Positions 17,379 to 25,316 of a stretch of DNA of 64,000 nucleotides are shown here, piece after piece. The notes beneath the pieces are model-generated. The model searched no databases and was not told where the DNA came from. It was given only the letters and a program-made list of their open reading frames with translations. The translations under genes and the position numbers were made by a program. The number at the start of each line of letters is the position of its first letter. Positions within the stretch are counted from its first letter, which is position 1. This DNA comes from Palsa-504 sp963742795 (GTDB lineage: Bacteria; Actinomycetota; Actinomycetes; Streptosporangiales; Streptosporangiaceae): positions 62,001 to 126,000 of the forward strand of contig CAVUNL010000009.1 of the NCBI GenBank assembly GCA_963742795.1, in the 5' to 3' direction.

Positions 17379-18710
17379 GTGACTACGGACCACGGCGAGA
17401 CCCCGACCGCGACGGCGGACCCCGGGACGGCCGACCTGACCCTCGACGCCAAGGCCGCCGCGGCCGACGTCCCACCCGAGCTCGTCGCCGGGTCGCTGGG
17501 CCAGTACCTCCGGGCCTGGTGGGGCCGGGTCCGCGGCGGCAACAGCGGTGTCCTGCCCGTAGTCCTGGCCATCGTGGTGGTCGCCGTCGGCTTCCAGATC
17601 GCGAACTCGAAGTTCCTGTCGGCGCAGAACCTGGTCAACCTCTTCGAGCAGAGCACCATCTACATGCTGCTGGCGATCGCTGAGATCTTCGCCCTGCTCC
17701 TCGGAGAGATCGACCTGTCCGTCGGCCTGGTCATGGGGCTTGGCAGCGTCGTGGTCGCCGAGCTTGTGCAGCCGACCGGCGCGAATTGGCCGTGGTGGGC
17801 GGCGATCATCGTGACGTTGCTCGCCTGCTGCGCGGTCGGCGCCATCCAGGGAACGCTCGTGGCCCGGCTGAAGATGCCGTCGTTCATCGTCACTCTCGGC
17901 GGGCTGCTGATCCTGGAGGGCGTGGCGATCATCGTCCTCGGCGGAGGGCTCGTCGGCATCGGCAACTCCCAGTACAAGAACGAGCTCGTCCTCTACGACA
18001 TCTTCTGGGGGACATTCAGCCCGCTGGTCAGCTGGATCTTGCTGGCCGTGCTGATCGGAGCGGCCGGCACCGGGATCTGGCTGCGGGACGCCCGCAAGCG
18101 CCGCAGCGGCCTGGAGACTCCGCCGCGCAGCCTCATCGCGCTGAAGATCGTCTTCATGGCGGTGGCGGGAATCGCTGTTGTCGCCATTTGCAACGTCAAC
18201 CGGGCTCACTTCGGGACGATCGAGGGGGTTCCCTACATCATTCCGATCGTCCTTGTCGTGCTCGCCGCCTCGACGGTCCTGCTGCAGCGAACCCGCTTCG
18301 GCCGCTACGTGTACGCCATCGGCGGCAACCCGGAGGCGGCGAGGCGAGCCGGGGTCAGCCTAACGTCGATCCGGACCTGGTGCTTCGTCCTCGCCGCCCT
18401 GATCTCCGGGATCGCTGGCTTGCTGTTCGCCTCGTGGCAGGTCTCGCTGACTACCAACATCATCAAGACCTCCAACACCTACGTGCTGCTGGCGGTGGCC
18501 GCGGCGGTCATCGGCGGCACCAGCCTGTTCGGCGGCCGCGGCAAGACCATCCACGGCGTCCTAGGCGGCCTCGTCATCGGCGGCATCTACAACGGCCTCT
18601 ACCTCCTCGGCGTATCAAGCCAGTGGATCGACGTCGTAGTCGCCGCCGTGCTACTCGCGGCCGCGGCCATCGACGTCCTCTCCCGCCGAGGCGCGCCGGG
18701 CCAAGCGTGA
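17379..18710 (+). CDS. Sugar ABC transporter permease 2
   Basis: About 443 residues, highly similar to the preceding permease in every block (DVPPELVAGSLGQYLRAWW, GRYVYAIGGNPEAARRAGVS, GGTSLFGGRGKTIHGVLGG), so the pair is a tandem duplication that likely assembles as a heterodimer. GAGGAAA five bases before the GTG at 17379 favours that start over the GTG at 17352. It ends the transport operon; 110 bases separate it from the next gene. Confidence 0.85.
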   Translation: MTTDHGETPTATADPGTADLTLDAKAAAADVPPELVAGSLGQYLRAWWGRVRGGNSGVLPVVLAIVVVAVGFQIANSKFLSAQNLVNLFEQSTIYMLLAIAEIFALLLGEIDLSVGLVMGLGSVVVAELVQPTGANWPWWAAIIVTLLACCAVGAIQGTLVARLKMPSFIVTLGGLLILEGVAIIVLGGGLVGIGNSQYKNELVLYDIFWGTFSPLVSWILLAVLIGAAGTGIWLRDARKRRSGLETPPRSLIALKIVFMAVAGIAVVAICNVNRAHFGTIEGVPYIIPIVLVVLAASTVLLQRTRFGRYVYAIGGNPEAARRAGVSLTSIRTWCFVLAALISGIAGLLFASWQVSLTTNIIKTSNTYVLLAVAAAVIGGTSLFGGRGKTIHGVLGGLVIGGIYNGLYLLGVSSQWIDVVVAAVLLAAAAIDVLSRRGAPGQA

Positions 18711-18819
18711 CCTCAACGGAGCACAATCCCCTGGCCTGCCGCAGTCAGACCACCGGATAGGAGGCCATCCGCGGGCCGTGCGCGCATTCCGGACGGTCCG
18801 TGGTGCATGATCAGGTGCT

Positions 18820-19599
18820 GTGGGCAGTTACCCGTGGGCGAGCACGTTCTGGACTGACGCCCGGCAGACGGTCGCGCCGTCCCGGGGCGCCAAGGACGGG
18901 CTGCTGCCGCCGCTGCTAGTCGCGCTGACCGTGGTCACCGGGCTGGTCGACGCGTTCAGCTACCTGGTCCTCGGGCACGTCTTCGTGGCCAACATGACCG
19001 GCAACGTGGTGTTCTTCGCGTTCGCGCTGGCCGGCGTGCACGGGTTCTCCGCGACCGCGTCGGTCGCCGCGATCGGCTGCTTCGCCGTGGGCGCCCTGGC
19101 CGTCGGCCGTATCGGCCGGTCCCTGACGGGCAGCCCTGGCCAGTTCCTGGCGGGCCGCCGTGAGCTCCTGCTCGGCGTCACCGCGGGGATCCAGGCCGTC
19201 ATCGTGGCCGAGGCGGTGACCATGACCGCGCTGACCTCCAGCCCGATGCCCGTCGGCCTGCGCTACGCGCTGATCGTGTCCCTCTCGCTCACCATGGGCG
19301 CGCAGAACGCCACCGCCCGCAAGCTCGCCGTCCCCGACCTGACCACCACCGTGCTGACGCTGACCATCACCGGCATCGCCGCGGACGGCCCGCTCGCCGG
19401 CGCGACCGGCGCCCACGTCGCCCGCCGCCTGATCTCGGTGGCCGCGATGTTCCTCGGCGCCCTGGCCGGCGCTCTTCTCGTGCTGCGCGTGCACATCGTC
19501 TACCCCCTGGTGATCGCGCTGGTCATCCTGGTCGTGGTGGCTATTACCGCGCTAGCGCACGCCAGGAACCCCCGAACTCTCCAGCACCCGGCTCCGTAG
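18820..19599 (+). CDS. YoaK/DUF1275 family membrane protein
   Basis: 259 residues with six or so hydrophobic segments. The family hallmarks are TGLVDAFSYLVLGHVFVANMTGNVVFFAF near the N-terminus and LTMGAQNATARKLAVPDLTTTVLT in the second half. The function is unknown in the literature; transport is assumed. The GTG at 18820 is used because the preceding frame contains no better start. It is followed after 8 bases by the carboxymuconolactone decarboxylase-like gene, probably in one operon. Confidence 0.8.
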   Translation: MGSYPWASTFWTDARQTVAPSRGAKDGLLPPLLVALTVVTGLVDAFSYLVLGHVFVANMTGNVVFFAFALAGVHGFSATASVAAIGCFAVGALAVGRIGRSLTGSPGQFLAGRRELLLGVTAGIQAVIVAEAVTMTALTSSPMPVGLRYALIVSLSLTMGAQNATARKLAVPDLTTTVLTLTITGIAADGPLAGATGAHVARRLISVAAMFLGALAGALLVLRVHIVYPLVIALVILVVVAITALAHARNPRTLQHPAP

Positions 19600-19607
19600 G
19601 AGGCCCG

Positions 19608-20168
19608 ATGCGTCTTGCTGCCCTGTCATCCGACACGATGACACCGGAACAGGTCGGCCTGTACCGGGAGATCCTCAGCGGCCCGCGCGGCCAGGGCCCG
19701 CGCGCCGTCCTGCTCGACACCGGCGCCGGCGGCCTGGCCGGCCCGTTCAACGCCATGCTGTACGCGCCCGACGTCGGCCGCGCCCTCCAGGAACTCGGCG
19801 CCGCGATCCGGTTCCGCACCCAGCTCACCCCCCGGGTCCGCGAGATGGCCATCCTGGTCGTCGCCCAGGTCTGGAACAGCGACTACGAGCGGTCCTCGCA
19901 CGAGCCGATCGGCCGCGAGGCCGGGCTCACCGACCCCGAGATCAAGGCGCTGCGCGCGGGCGCCGACCCCGGCTTCACCGACGACCAGGAACGGGTCGCC
20001 TACCAGGTCGTCCGCTCCCTGACCGGCCCCGCCGACCTGGACGACCAGCAGTACGACCAGGCCGTCGCCACCCTGGGCGAGCAGTCCCTGGTTGAGCTGT
20101 CCACCCTGGTCGGCTACTACGCCACCCTGGCCCTCCAGCTCCGTATCTTCCGCGTCGACCCCGAGTAA
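19608..20168 (+). CDS. Carboxymuconolactone decarboxylase-fold protein without redox cysteines
   Basis: 186 residues of the all-helical CMD/AhpD-like fold: LTPRVREMAILVVAQVWNSDYERSSHEPIGREAGLTDPEI. The protein contains no cysteine at all, so it cannot be an AhpD-type peroxidase; it belongs to the cysteine-free branch that includes gamma-carboxymuconolactone decarboxylase relatives. The start ATG follows TAGGAGG closely. The role is unknown; it is likely co-transcribed with the YoaK-like gene. Confidence 0.8.
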   Translation: MRLAALSSDTMTPEQVGLYREILSGPRGQGPRAVLLDTGAGGLAGPFNAMLYAPDVGRALQELGAAIRFRTQLTPRVREMAILVVAQVWNSDYERSSHEPIGREAGLTDPEIKALRAGADPGFTDDQERVAYQVVRSLTGPADLDDQQYDQAVATLGEQSLVELSTLVGYYATLALQLRIFRVDPE

Positions 20169-20232
20169 CCCGCATCATGGGCCAGCTGACCCCGCGGTTT
20201 CGCGCGGGCCGACATACGGCTAGGATGCCGCG

Positions 20233-21117
20233 GTGGTCTCGGTTTTGTTCGCGCTGCTCACGGCGTTGTTCAACGGCCTGGCGTCGGTCCTGCAGCGGAC
20301 GGCCGCCGCGGCCGCTCCTCAGTCTGCCGCCCTGCACCTGTCCCTGTTCAGCTACCTGATCAGGCGCAAGGTCTGGCTGGCCGGGATCGGGATGGTCATC
20401 CTGGCCGCGGTCTGCCAGGCCACCGCGCTGGCCACCGGCCCGATAGCGCTGGTGCAGCCCATCTTCATCATCGAGCTGCCGTTCACCCTGCTGGTGGCCA
20501 GCCGGGTGAACAAACGCCGGCTGCCCCGGGCGACCTGGTGGGCGGTCGGCCTGGTCACGGTCAGCCTCGGGGCGGGGCTGGCCGCCGCCGCCCCGTCCGG
20601 CGGGACGGACCAGGCCAGTACCAAGGTGTGGGTCATCGCGCTGATCGTCACCGGTGTGTTCGAGGCGGTCGTGATCACCGTGGGCGTCCGGACCCGGGGC
20701 AACACGCGGGGAGCGGCGCTCGGGCTCGCGGCCGCCTGTGGCTACGCGCTCACCGCGGCACTGATGAAGAGCGCGGTGTCGGCCCTGCCGCGCGGCGCCG
20801 GGGCGTTCTTCGGCACGTGGCAGCTGTACGCGACCGCCGTGGCCGGGGTCGGCGCGCTGTTCCTGCTGCAGAACGGCCTGCAAGCCGGGTCGCTGGTCGC
20901 CGTCCAGCCGCCGCTCACCCTGGGCGACGCGCTGATCAGCTCCGCGTACGGGGTGACCATCTTCAACGAGGACATACGGACCGGCGGCTGGCTGCTGGTC
21001 ATCGAGATCGTCGCCGTGATCGCGATCGCCCTCGGCTGCATCCAGCTGTCCCGGTCGCTGTCCATGGTCCACGCGCCGAAACCTGCCGCTCCGCCCGCGC
21101 CCGAACCGGCCCGCTAA
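20233..21117 (+). CDS. DMT superfamily (EamA-like) membrane transporter
   Basis: 294 residues with about nine to ten hydrophobic segments and conserved patterns of actinobacterial DMT proteins (TALFNGLASVLQRTAA, TGPIALVQPIFIIELPFTLL, LVAVQPPLTLGDALIS). A metabolite exporter is the usual guess; the substrate is unknown. It starts at a GTG 64 bases after the previous gene. The C-terminus is a short Pro/Ala tail. Confidence 0.8.
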   Translation: MVSVLFALLTALFNGLASVLQRTAAAAAPQSAALHLSLFSYLIRRKVWLAGIGMVILAAVCQATALATGPIALVQPIFIIELPFTLLVASRVNKRRLPRATWWAVGLVTVSLGAGLAAAAPSGGTDQASTKVWVIALIVTGVFEAVVITVGVRTRGNTRGAALGLAAACGYALTAALMKSAVSALPRGAGAFFGTWQLYATAVAGVGALFLLQNGLQAGSLVAVQPPLTLGDALISSAYGVTIFNEDIRTGGWLLVIEIVAVIAIALGCIQLSRSLSMVHAPKPAAPPAPEPAR

Positions 21118-21146
21118 CCCGGCCGGCCGCTAACCCAGCTGGCCGC

Positions 21147-21869
21147 TCAGCCGCGGATGATCACCGGCTCGCCCGGGACCTTCACCAGCGTGTGGAAGAA
21201 GGCCGCGATATCCATGGGGATCCGGATGCAGCCGTGCGAGACGGGCGCCAGCGGCACGTCGGTGTCGCCGTGGATGGCGAACGCGGTGCCGATGAAGAAC
21301 ACCGGGTTGTACATCTCGCCGAGCGGCACCACCACCCAGCCGGGCAGGAACACGCGTGTCGTGTAGTTGCCGGTCGGCGTGATGGCCACGCCGCACCCGC
21401 CACCCGGCGAGCAGTAGTAGTACCCGCCGCCGGAGGAGACGTGGCTGATCAGCTGGATCCGGTTGTGGCGGTACAGGACGAGGACCTCGGTGTGCAGGTT
21501 GACCTCGATCCGGTTGGGCCCGGCGGCCCGGTCGAGGACGCGCGGCGCCCGCGGGTGGTTCAGCGCCCGCTGCATCGCGGCGCTCACGAAGTCCTCACCC
21601 GGCAGCCCCTGCACCTCCTGGAACGCCCAGACGGCCTCCAGCGTGTTGGTGCTGAACCTGCCGTCGATGGCGCCCGGGTAGTACTTCAGCGCGGCCAGCC
21701 GACGCTGCAGCTGCCTGACCGACAAGCCGTGCTGGCCGAACTGCACGGTCGTCTGCGCCGTGGCTGGTGCCGTCCGCTCCGCGGGAACCGACGGCGTGGC
21801 CATCGCCACGGCCGGTACCGCCAGCGCCAGCACCGGCGCAAGCAAAGCAGACATCCACAGGCGTCGCAT
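21147..21869 (-). CDS. Secreted L,D-transpeptidase with peptidoglycan-binding domain
   Basis: 240 residues. A signal peptide is visible (MRRLWMSALLAPVLALAVPAVAMA). A PG_binding_1 repeat follows (FGQHGLSVRQLQRRLAALKYYP...TLEAVWAFQ), then a YkuD catalytic domain with FAIHGDTDVPLAPVSHGCIRI, where His and Cys of SHGCIR are the catalytic residues. It forms 3-3 cross-links or attaches proteins in the cell wall. The ATG at 21869 is chosen because the signal peptide starts there; the frame extends upstream to 21932 without coding character. Confidence 0.9.
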   Translation of the reverse strand: MRRLWMSALLAPVLALAVPAVAMATPSVPAERTAPATAQTTVQFGQHGLSVRQLQRRLAALKYYPGAIDGRFSTNTLEAVWAFQEVQGLPGEDFVSAAMQRALNHPRAPRVLDRAAGPNRIEVNLHTEVLVLYRHNRIQLISHVSSGGGYYYCSPGGGCGVAITPTGNYTTRVFLPGWVVVPLGEMYNPVFFIGTAFAIHGDTDVPLAPVSHGCIRIPMDIAAFFHTLVKVPGEPVIIRG

Positions 21870-22042
21870 CGTCAACCTCCGCACCCACTCCGAGGCAAGT
21901 GTTGGCGCCCCGCTAGCCGTTAGATACCCCAAGATTAGGGCTGGGTATCACGAACCCCTAGGACCGGCATATCTCGATCCGGTCCCAGCTGAGTCTCACG
22001 CTGGTTAGCCGAGGCAACGAAACCGCGCCCTGCTATGTATGC

Positions 22043-22084
22043 CAAGCACTGCGCTTGACATACCAATCCGACGCTTGGTATAGT
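22043..22084 (+). promoter_or_regulatory. Strong sigma-A-type promoter with two embedded inverted repeats
   Basis: TTGACA (22055-22060) and TATAGT (22079-22084) are separated by 18 bases, an almost ideal vegetative promoter. CAAGC/GCTTG (22043-22057) overlaps the -35, and TACCAA/TTGGTA (22061-22080) fills the spacer. This is a good operator candidate for the XRE regulator encoded downstream. Confidence 0.65.
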
Positions 22085-22117
22085 TAGCACACGAACCCGA
22101 AAAGGAGAACACACATC

Positions 22118-22408
22118 ATGCCGAGCACCCAGCAGGAAGTGCAGGACGAGATCCTGAACACCGTCCGCAAGAGCCAGGAGACCGTCGTCGAGGCGATCAA
22201 GTCCTGGGTCGAGACCGTCCAGTCCGTTACCCCCAAGCTGCCGTCCATGAACGTGCCGCTCGCCGACAAGCTGCCCAAGCCGGAGGAAGTCGTGGCCAAC
22301 GCGTACGACTTCGCCGAGAAGCTGCTGGCCGGCCAGCGCAAGTTCGCCGAGGACGTCATAAAGGCCCTGACCCCGCCCGAGGACAGCAAGCCCAAGGCCA
22401 GCAAGTAA
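22118..22408 (+). CDS. HbhA/phasin-like small helical protein
   Basis: 96 residues, predicted almost entirely helical, with amphipathic segments (VRKSQETVVEAIKSWVETVQ, ANAYDFAEKLLAGQRKFAED) and a Pro/Lys-rich tail. This resembles phasin-like and heparin-binding-haemagglutinin-like proteins of actinobacteria. In mycobacteria hbhA is followed or preceded by an XRE gene of the Rv0474 type, and here the next gene is such a regulator. GGAGA precedes the ATG, and a strong promoter stands upstream. A role in binding lipid or polyester granules or membranes is inferred. Confidence 0.6.
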   Translation: MPSTQQEVQDEILNTVRKSQETVVEAIKSWVETVQSVTPKLPSMNVPLADKLPKPEEVVANAYDFAEKLLAGQRKFAEDVIKALTPPEDSKPKASK

Positions 22409-22426
22409 CCCGACCAGGAATCCCCA

Positions 22427-22458
22427 CGCGGCAGCACCGGAATCCCGGGGCTGCCGCG
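22427..22458 (+). terminator. Hairpin between the phasin-like gene and the XRE gene
   Basis: CGCGGCAGC pairs with GCTGCCGCG around 14 bases, without a T-run. It may be a weak terminator leaving some read-through into the regulator gene. TACTATAGT (22459-22467) just after it could be a -10 for the regulator. Confidence 0.45.
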
Positions 22459-22489
22459 TACTATAGTTTGCGAGAATCAGGAGGTGGCC

Positions 22490-22876
22490 GTGACGGACCC
22501 GTGGGAGTCCCAACGGGAGGCGCTCGGCGCCTTCATCCGCACCCAGCGCCGGATGGCCAACCTGTCGCTGCGCCAGCTCGCGGAGCTGACCCACCTGTCG
22601 AATCCGTACCTCAGCCAGATCGAGCGCGGCCTGCACCAGCCCTCGGTGCGCGTGCTCAAGCAGATCTCCGACGCGCTCAACCTGTCCGCGGAGACGCTGA
22701 TGGCCCAGGCCGGCCTCATCGACAAGGTCGCCGCCGACGCGGCGGGCGAGGGCGACGGCACGGAGGCCAGCCCGAAGGCCGCCCCGCCGACTGAGGACTC
22801 GATCCGCGCCGACGAGCGGCTCAGCGAGGAGCAGAAGGCGGCCCTGATCGCCGTCTACCGCAGCATGCTCGGCTAA
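22490..22876 (+). CDS. Rv0474-like XRE family regulator
   Basis: 128 residues. The helix-turn-helix RTQRRMANLSLRQLAELTHL continues into SNPYLSQIERGLHQPSVRVL and is very similar to mycobacterial Rv0474. An acidic linker and a short helical C-terminus (SEEQKAALIAVYRSML) follow. The GTG at 22484 overlaps the Shine-Dalgarno AGGAGG (22479-22484), so the GTG at 22490, five bases after it, is the start. It probably controls the phasin-like gene and itself through the inverted repeats at 22043-22080. Confidence 0.85.
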   Translation: MTDPWESQREALGAFIRTQRRMANLSLRQLAELTHLSNPYLSQIERGLHQPSVRVLKQISDALNLSAETLMAQAGLIDKVAADAAGEGDGTEASPKAAPPTEDSIRADERLSEEQKAALIAVYRSMLG

Positions 22877-23289
22877 GCCCGCTCTCGAGCAAAGTCCGGC
22901 AAAGCTAAGTCCGGCAACGGCAAGGGACCGGTCCCCGCGGGCGTGTACGCGAGCGCGTCGTCCAGGCTGGCGAAAGTGGGGATCACGCGGTCGACCCCGG
23001 TGAGCTCGAAGATGCGCGGCACCCCCGCGCCGGACATGGCCAGCAGCACCTGGCCGCCTGCGGCCCGAGCCCGCTTGTGCGCCTCGACCAGGGTCTGGAT
23101 CCCCGCCGAGTCGCAGAACCGGGTGCGCGTCATGTCGACGACGAACGCCGGATGCCCGGCCGCCTCCAGCCCGGCCGCTTCAAGCAGGGCCGCGCGCAGC
23201 CCGGCGGCGTTCGTGATGTCGATCTCCTCGGGGGCCGTCACCAGCGGCACGCCCCGGACCAGCTCGACGGGGAAGCTGTCCTCACGCAT
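22873..23289 (-). CDS. STAS-domain anti-sigma-factor antagonist
   Basis: 138 residues of the SpoIIAA-like STAS fold: APEEIDITNAAGLRAAL, then VVDMTRTRFCDSAGIQTLVEAH with the phosphorylatable Ser in CDSAGI. Such proteins bind and neutralise a serine-kinase anti-sigma factor to release a stress or developmental sigma factor; no such kinase is in this window. The ATG at 23289 is chosen from the usual length. Its stop overlaps the stop of the convergent XRE gene. Confidence 0.85.
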   Translation of the reverse strand: MREDSFPVELVRGVPLVTAPEEIDITNAAGLRAALLEAAGLEAAGHPAFVVDMTRTRFCDSAGIQTLVEAHKRARAAGGQVLLAMSGAGVPRIFELTGVDRVIPTFASLDDALAYTPAGTGPLPLPDLALPDFARERA

Positions 23290-23392
23290 CTGCGTCACCT
23301 CCCATGACCCGGACCGGTGACCCGATCGCGCTATCAGGATCGGTGCTAAAGCACACACCTGTCAAGAGAAACGCGAGAAAAAATTCACGCGT

Positions 23393-23424
23393 ATATACTC
23401 GCGACAATCCTCTCGCGAGTATAT
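23393..23424. promoter_or_regulatory. Perfect 12-bp-arm palindrome, probable operator
   Basis: ATATACTCGCGA (23393-23404) and TCGCGAGTATAT (23413-23424) are exact complements separated by 8 bases. The site lies 11 bases before the winged-helix gene at 23436 and within 105 bases of the divergent STAS gene. Autoregulation by the winged-helix protein is inferred. Confidence 0.6.
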
Positions 23425-23435
23425 GATCAGGTGGC

Positions 23436-23786
23436 ATGAATGACTCTGCCGAGAACGGGGGTACCTGGACCCTCCTGACCGGGCACGGGCACGTCCTGGT
23501 CGAGATCGCCCGCGACCCCGAAGCCCGGATCCGGGACATCAGCACCGCCGTCGGGCTGACCGAGCGCACGGTCCAGGCCATCGTGGCCGACCTCGAGAGC
23601 GCCGGCTACCTGACCCGGACCCGGGCCGGCCGGCGCACCAAGTACACCGTGAACCACGACAGCCTGTTCCGGCACTCGGCTCAGGAGGGACTCCGGGTCG
23701 GCCCGTTCCTGGCCCTGCTCTCGGCGGCCGACGACGGCACCGCGAACGACCTGGACGGCCGCGCCACGCCACGGCCCGTTCGGTAG
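23436..23786 (+). CDS. Small winged-helix regulator, copy A
   Basis: 116 residues with a MarR/ArsR-like winged helix: TWTLLTGHGHVLVEIARDPE, then IRDISTAVGLTERTVQAIVADLESAGYL and the wing TRTRAGRRTKYTV. It is paralogous to the protein at 29212. No metal- or ligand-binding residues are evident. The last codons and stop lie inside the left arm of a hairpin repeat, so the C-terminal tail (RATPRPVR) may have been rewritten by that element. Confidence 0.75.
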   Translation: MNDSAENGGTWTLLTGHGHVLVEIARDPEARIRDISTAVGLTERTVQAIVADLESAGYLTRTRAGRRTKYTVNHDSLFRHSAQEGLRVGPFLALLSAADDGTANDLDGRATPRPVR

Positions 23787-23825
23787 AAGGATCTTTTTTA
23801 TCCGAACGGACCCTGGTGCGTGCCC
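23769..23825 (+). repeat. Interspersed hairpin family, copy 2 (full)
   Basis: Left arm CCACGGCCCGTTCGG (23769-23783) and right arm CCGAACGGACCCTGG (23802-23816) pair at 13 of 15 positions around a loop containing ATCTTTTTT, followed by the flank TGCGTGCCC. It sits between two convergent genes and may act as a bidirectional terminator. Confidence 0.75.
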
Positions 23826-24667
23826 TACCGCCCGCGTGACGCGCCGCCGGCGTCGGTAACGTGCCGGAGCAGCACCGCGGTGGTCACCGGCCCGACGCCG
23901 CCCGGCACCGGGCTGAGCGCCGCGACGTCGGCCACCGTGGGGTCGACGTCCCCGGCCAGCCCGCCGTCCGGGGTGGCGTTGGTGCCGACGTCGATGACGG
24001 TGGCGCCCGGCGTCACGTGATCCGGGCCGATCAGACGGGCGCGGCCCGCGGCCACCACGAGCACGTCGGCCTGCCTGGTGATCGCGGTCAGGTCCCGGGT
24101 GCGCGAGTGCGCGATGGTGACCGTGGCGTTGCGGTCCAGCAGCAGGTGCGCCACCGGCTTGCCCACCACCGCCGAACGCCCCACCACCACCGCGTGCCGC
24201 CCTTCCAGCTCCACGTGGTGATGGTCCAGGAGCCGGAGCACGGCCTCGGCGGTGGCCGGCGCGAAGGCCGGCAGCCCGGTCATCAGCCGGCCGAGCGAGA
24301 CCGGGTTGGCCCCGTCCACGTCCTTGGCCGGGTCGATGGCGGCGGCCAGTTCGGCCAGCCGGGCGCCCCCCGGCAGCGGGGTGGTCAGGATGATCCCGGC
24401 CACGGTCGGGTCGGCGGACAGCGCGCTCAGCTGCGCGGCGATGCCCTCCGCGGTCGCCCGCGCGCCGAGGTCCTCGACCTCGCAGCCGATCCCGGCCTTG
24501 GCCGCCGCCGAGGCGATCGACCGGACGTACCACGCGCTGGCCTCGTCGTCGGTGGCCGTGACCACGGATAGCCGCGGCGGGTGGTGCGCGGCCGCGAGCT
24601 CGGCCGCCGCGGCCGCCGTCCCGGCCCGGATCTCGGCCGCGAGCTCCCGTCCGGACAGCACGGTCAC
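23825..24667 (-). CDS. folD: FolD-family methylenetetrahydrofolate dehydrogenase lacking cyclohydrolase residues
   Basis: 280 residues. The Rossmann half is canonical (VVVGRSAVVGKPVAHLLL, VIDVGTN, PVPGGVGPVTTAVLL) and DVDG is kept. Two residues needed for the cyclohydrolase step are missing. The FolD motif YVxxK reads YVRSI (Tyr47 kept, Ile51 in place of Lys), and the Gln of VQLPLP is Thr95 in ILTTPLP. It should therefore be a NAD(P)-dependent dehydrogenase only. The GTG start overlaps the stop of the upstream cyclohydrolase gene in a GTGA junction, so the two are translationally coupled. Confidence 0.85.
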   Translation of the reverse strand: MTVLSGRELAAEIRAGTAAAAAELAAAHHPPRLSVVTATDDEASAWYVRSIASAAAKAGIGCEVEDLGARATAEGIAAQLSALSADPTVAGIILTTPLPGGARLAELAAAIDPAKDVDGANPVSLGRLMTGLPAFAPATAEAVLRLLDHHHVELEGRHAVVVGRSAVVGKPVAHLLLDRNATVTIAHSRTRDLTAITRQADVLVVAAGRARLIGPDHVTPGATVIDVGTNATPDGGLAGDVDPTVADVAALSPVPGGVGPVTTAVLLRHVTDAGGASRGR

Positions 24668-25278
24668 CGGCTGATCTCCTCGCGCACCGCGGCCACCACC
24701 CGGTCGGCGCGGGCCACCACGTCGTCGGTGACCTCGGCCATGGCCGCCAGCTCGTCCAGGACGAGGGGATCCTTCAGCCCGCGCAGGTTGACCTCGATGT
24801 TGACCTGGGCCGTGATCGCCGCCGCCCGGGCCGCCTCGGCCGCCGCGGCCACGTCGGTGATCACGTTGCGGTTGCCGGCCGGGCGCAGCTCCTCGGCCAG
24901 GCTGACCAGGAGCAGCGCCAGGCGGACCACGTCGGCGGGCGGCCGGGCCGCCTCGGCCAGCGCTTCCGCGATCCTGCCCGAGCGGGTTGCTTTTTCTTCG
25001 TCGGTGTCCTTGGGCAGCGCGTAGGCGCCGGCCACCGCCCCGAACGCGGCGGCGTCCCGCTCGGCCAGCGTCAGGGCGTCGTTCCTGATCCCGTCGGCCT
25101 CGGTAATCACGTGGTCCATCAGGCCGGCGTCGTACTTGGCGGCGTCGCTGTAGCGGGCCACCATGGCCAGCAGGGCCGCGGACTGCGCGGCGTGCAGGGC
25201 GGCGGTCGCGCCGCCGCCCGGAGCGGGCACCCGGGCCGCGAGCTGGTCGAGGAAGGCGGTGATCGTCTCGTCGCGCAT
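24664..25278 (-). CDS. Cyclodeaminase/cyclohydrolase family protein, likely methenyl-THF cyclohydrolase (FchA-like)
   Basis: 204 residues, helical, of the family that includes the formimidoyl-THF cyclodeaminase domain and bacterial FchA. Characteristic sequence is FLDQLAARVPAPGGGATAALHAAQSAALLAMVARYS with the GGG turn, and LRPAGNRNVITDVAAAAEAARAAAITAQVNIEVNL. It is coupled to a FolD that has lost its cyclohydrolase residues, so this enzyme probably provides the methenyl- to formyl-THF step. No histidine-degradation genes are nearby, which argues against the cyclodeaminase role. Confidence 0.8.
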   Translation of the reverse strand: MRDETITAFLDQLAARVPAPGGGATAALHAAQSAALLAMVARYSDAAKYDAGLMDHVITEADGIRNDALTLAERDAAAFGAVAGAYALPKDTDEEKATRSGRIAEALAEAARPPADVVRLALLLVSLAEELRPAGNRNVITDVAAAAEAARAAAITAQVNIEVNLRGLKDPLVLDELAAMAEVTDDVVARADRVVAAVREEISR

Positions 25279-25316
25279 ACCGTGAGGTTATCGATTCCAT
25301 CGCCTACAGTTGGATC

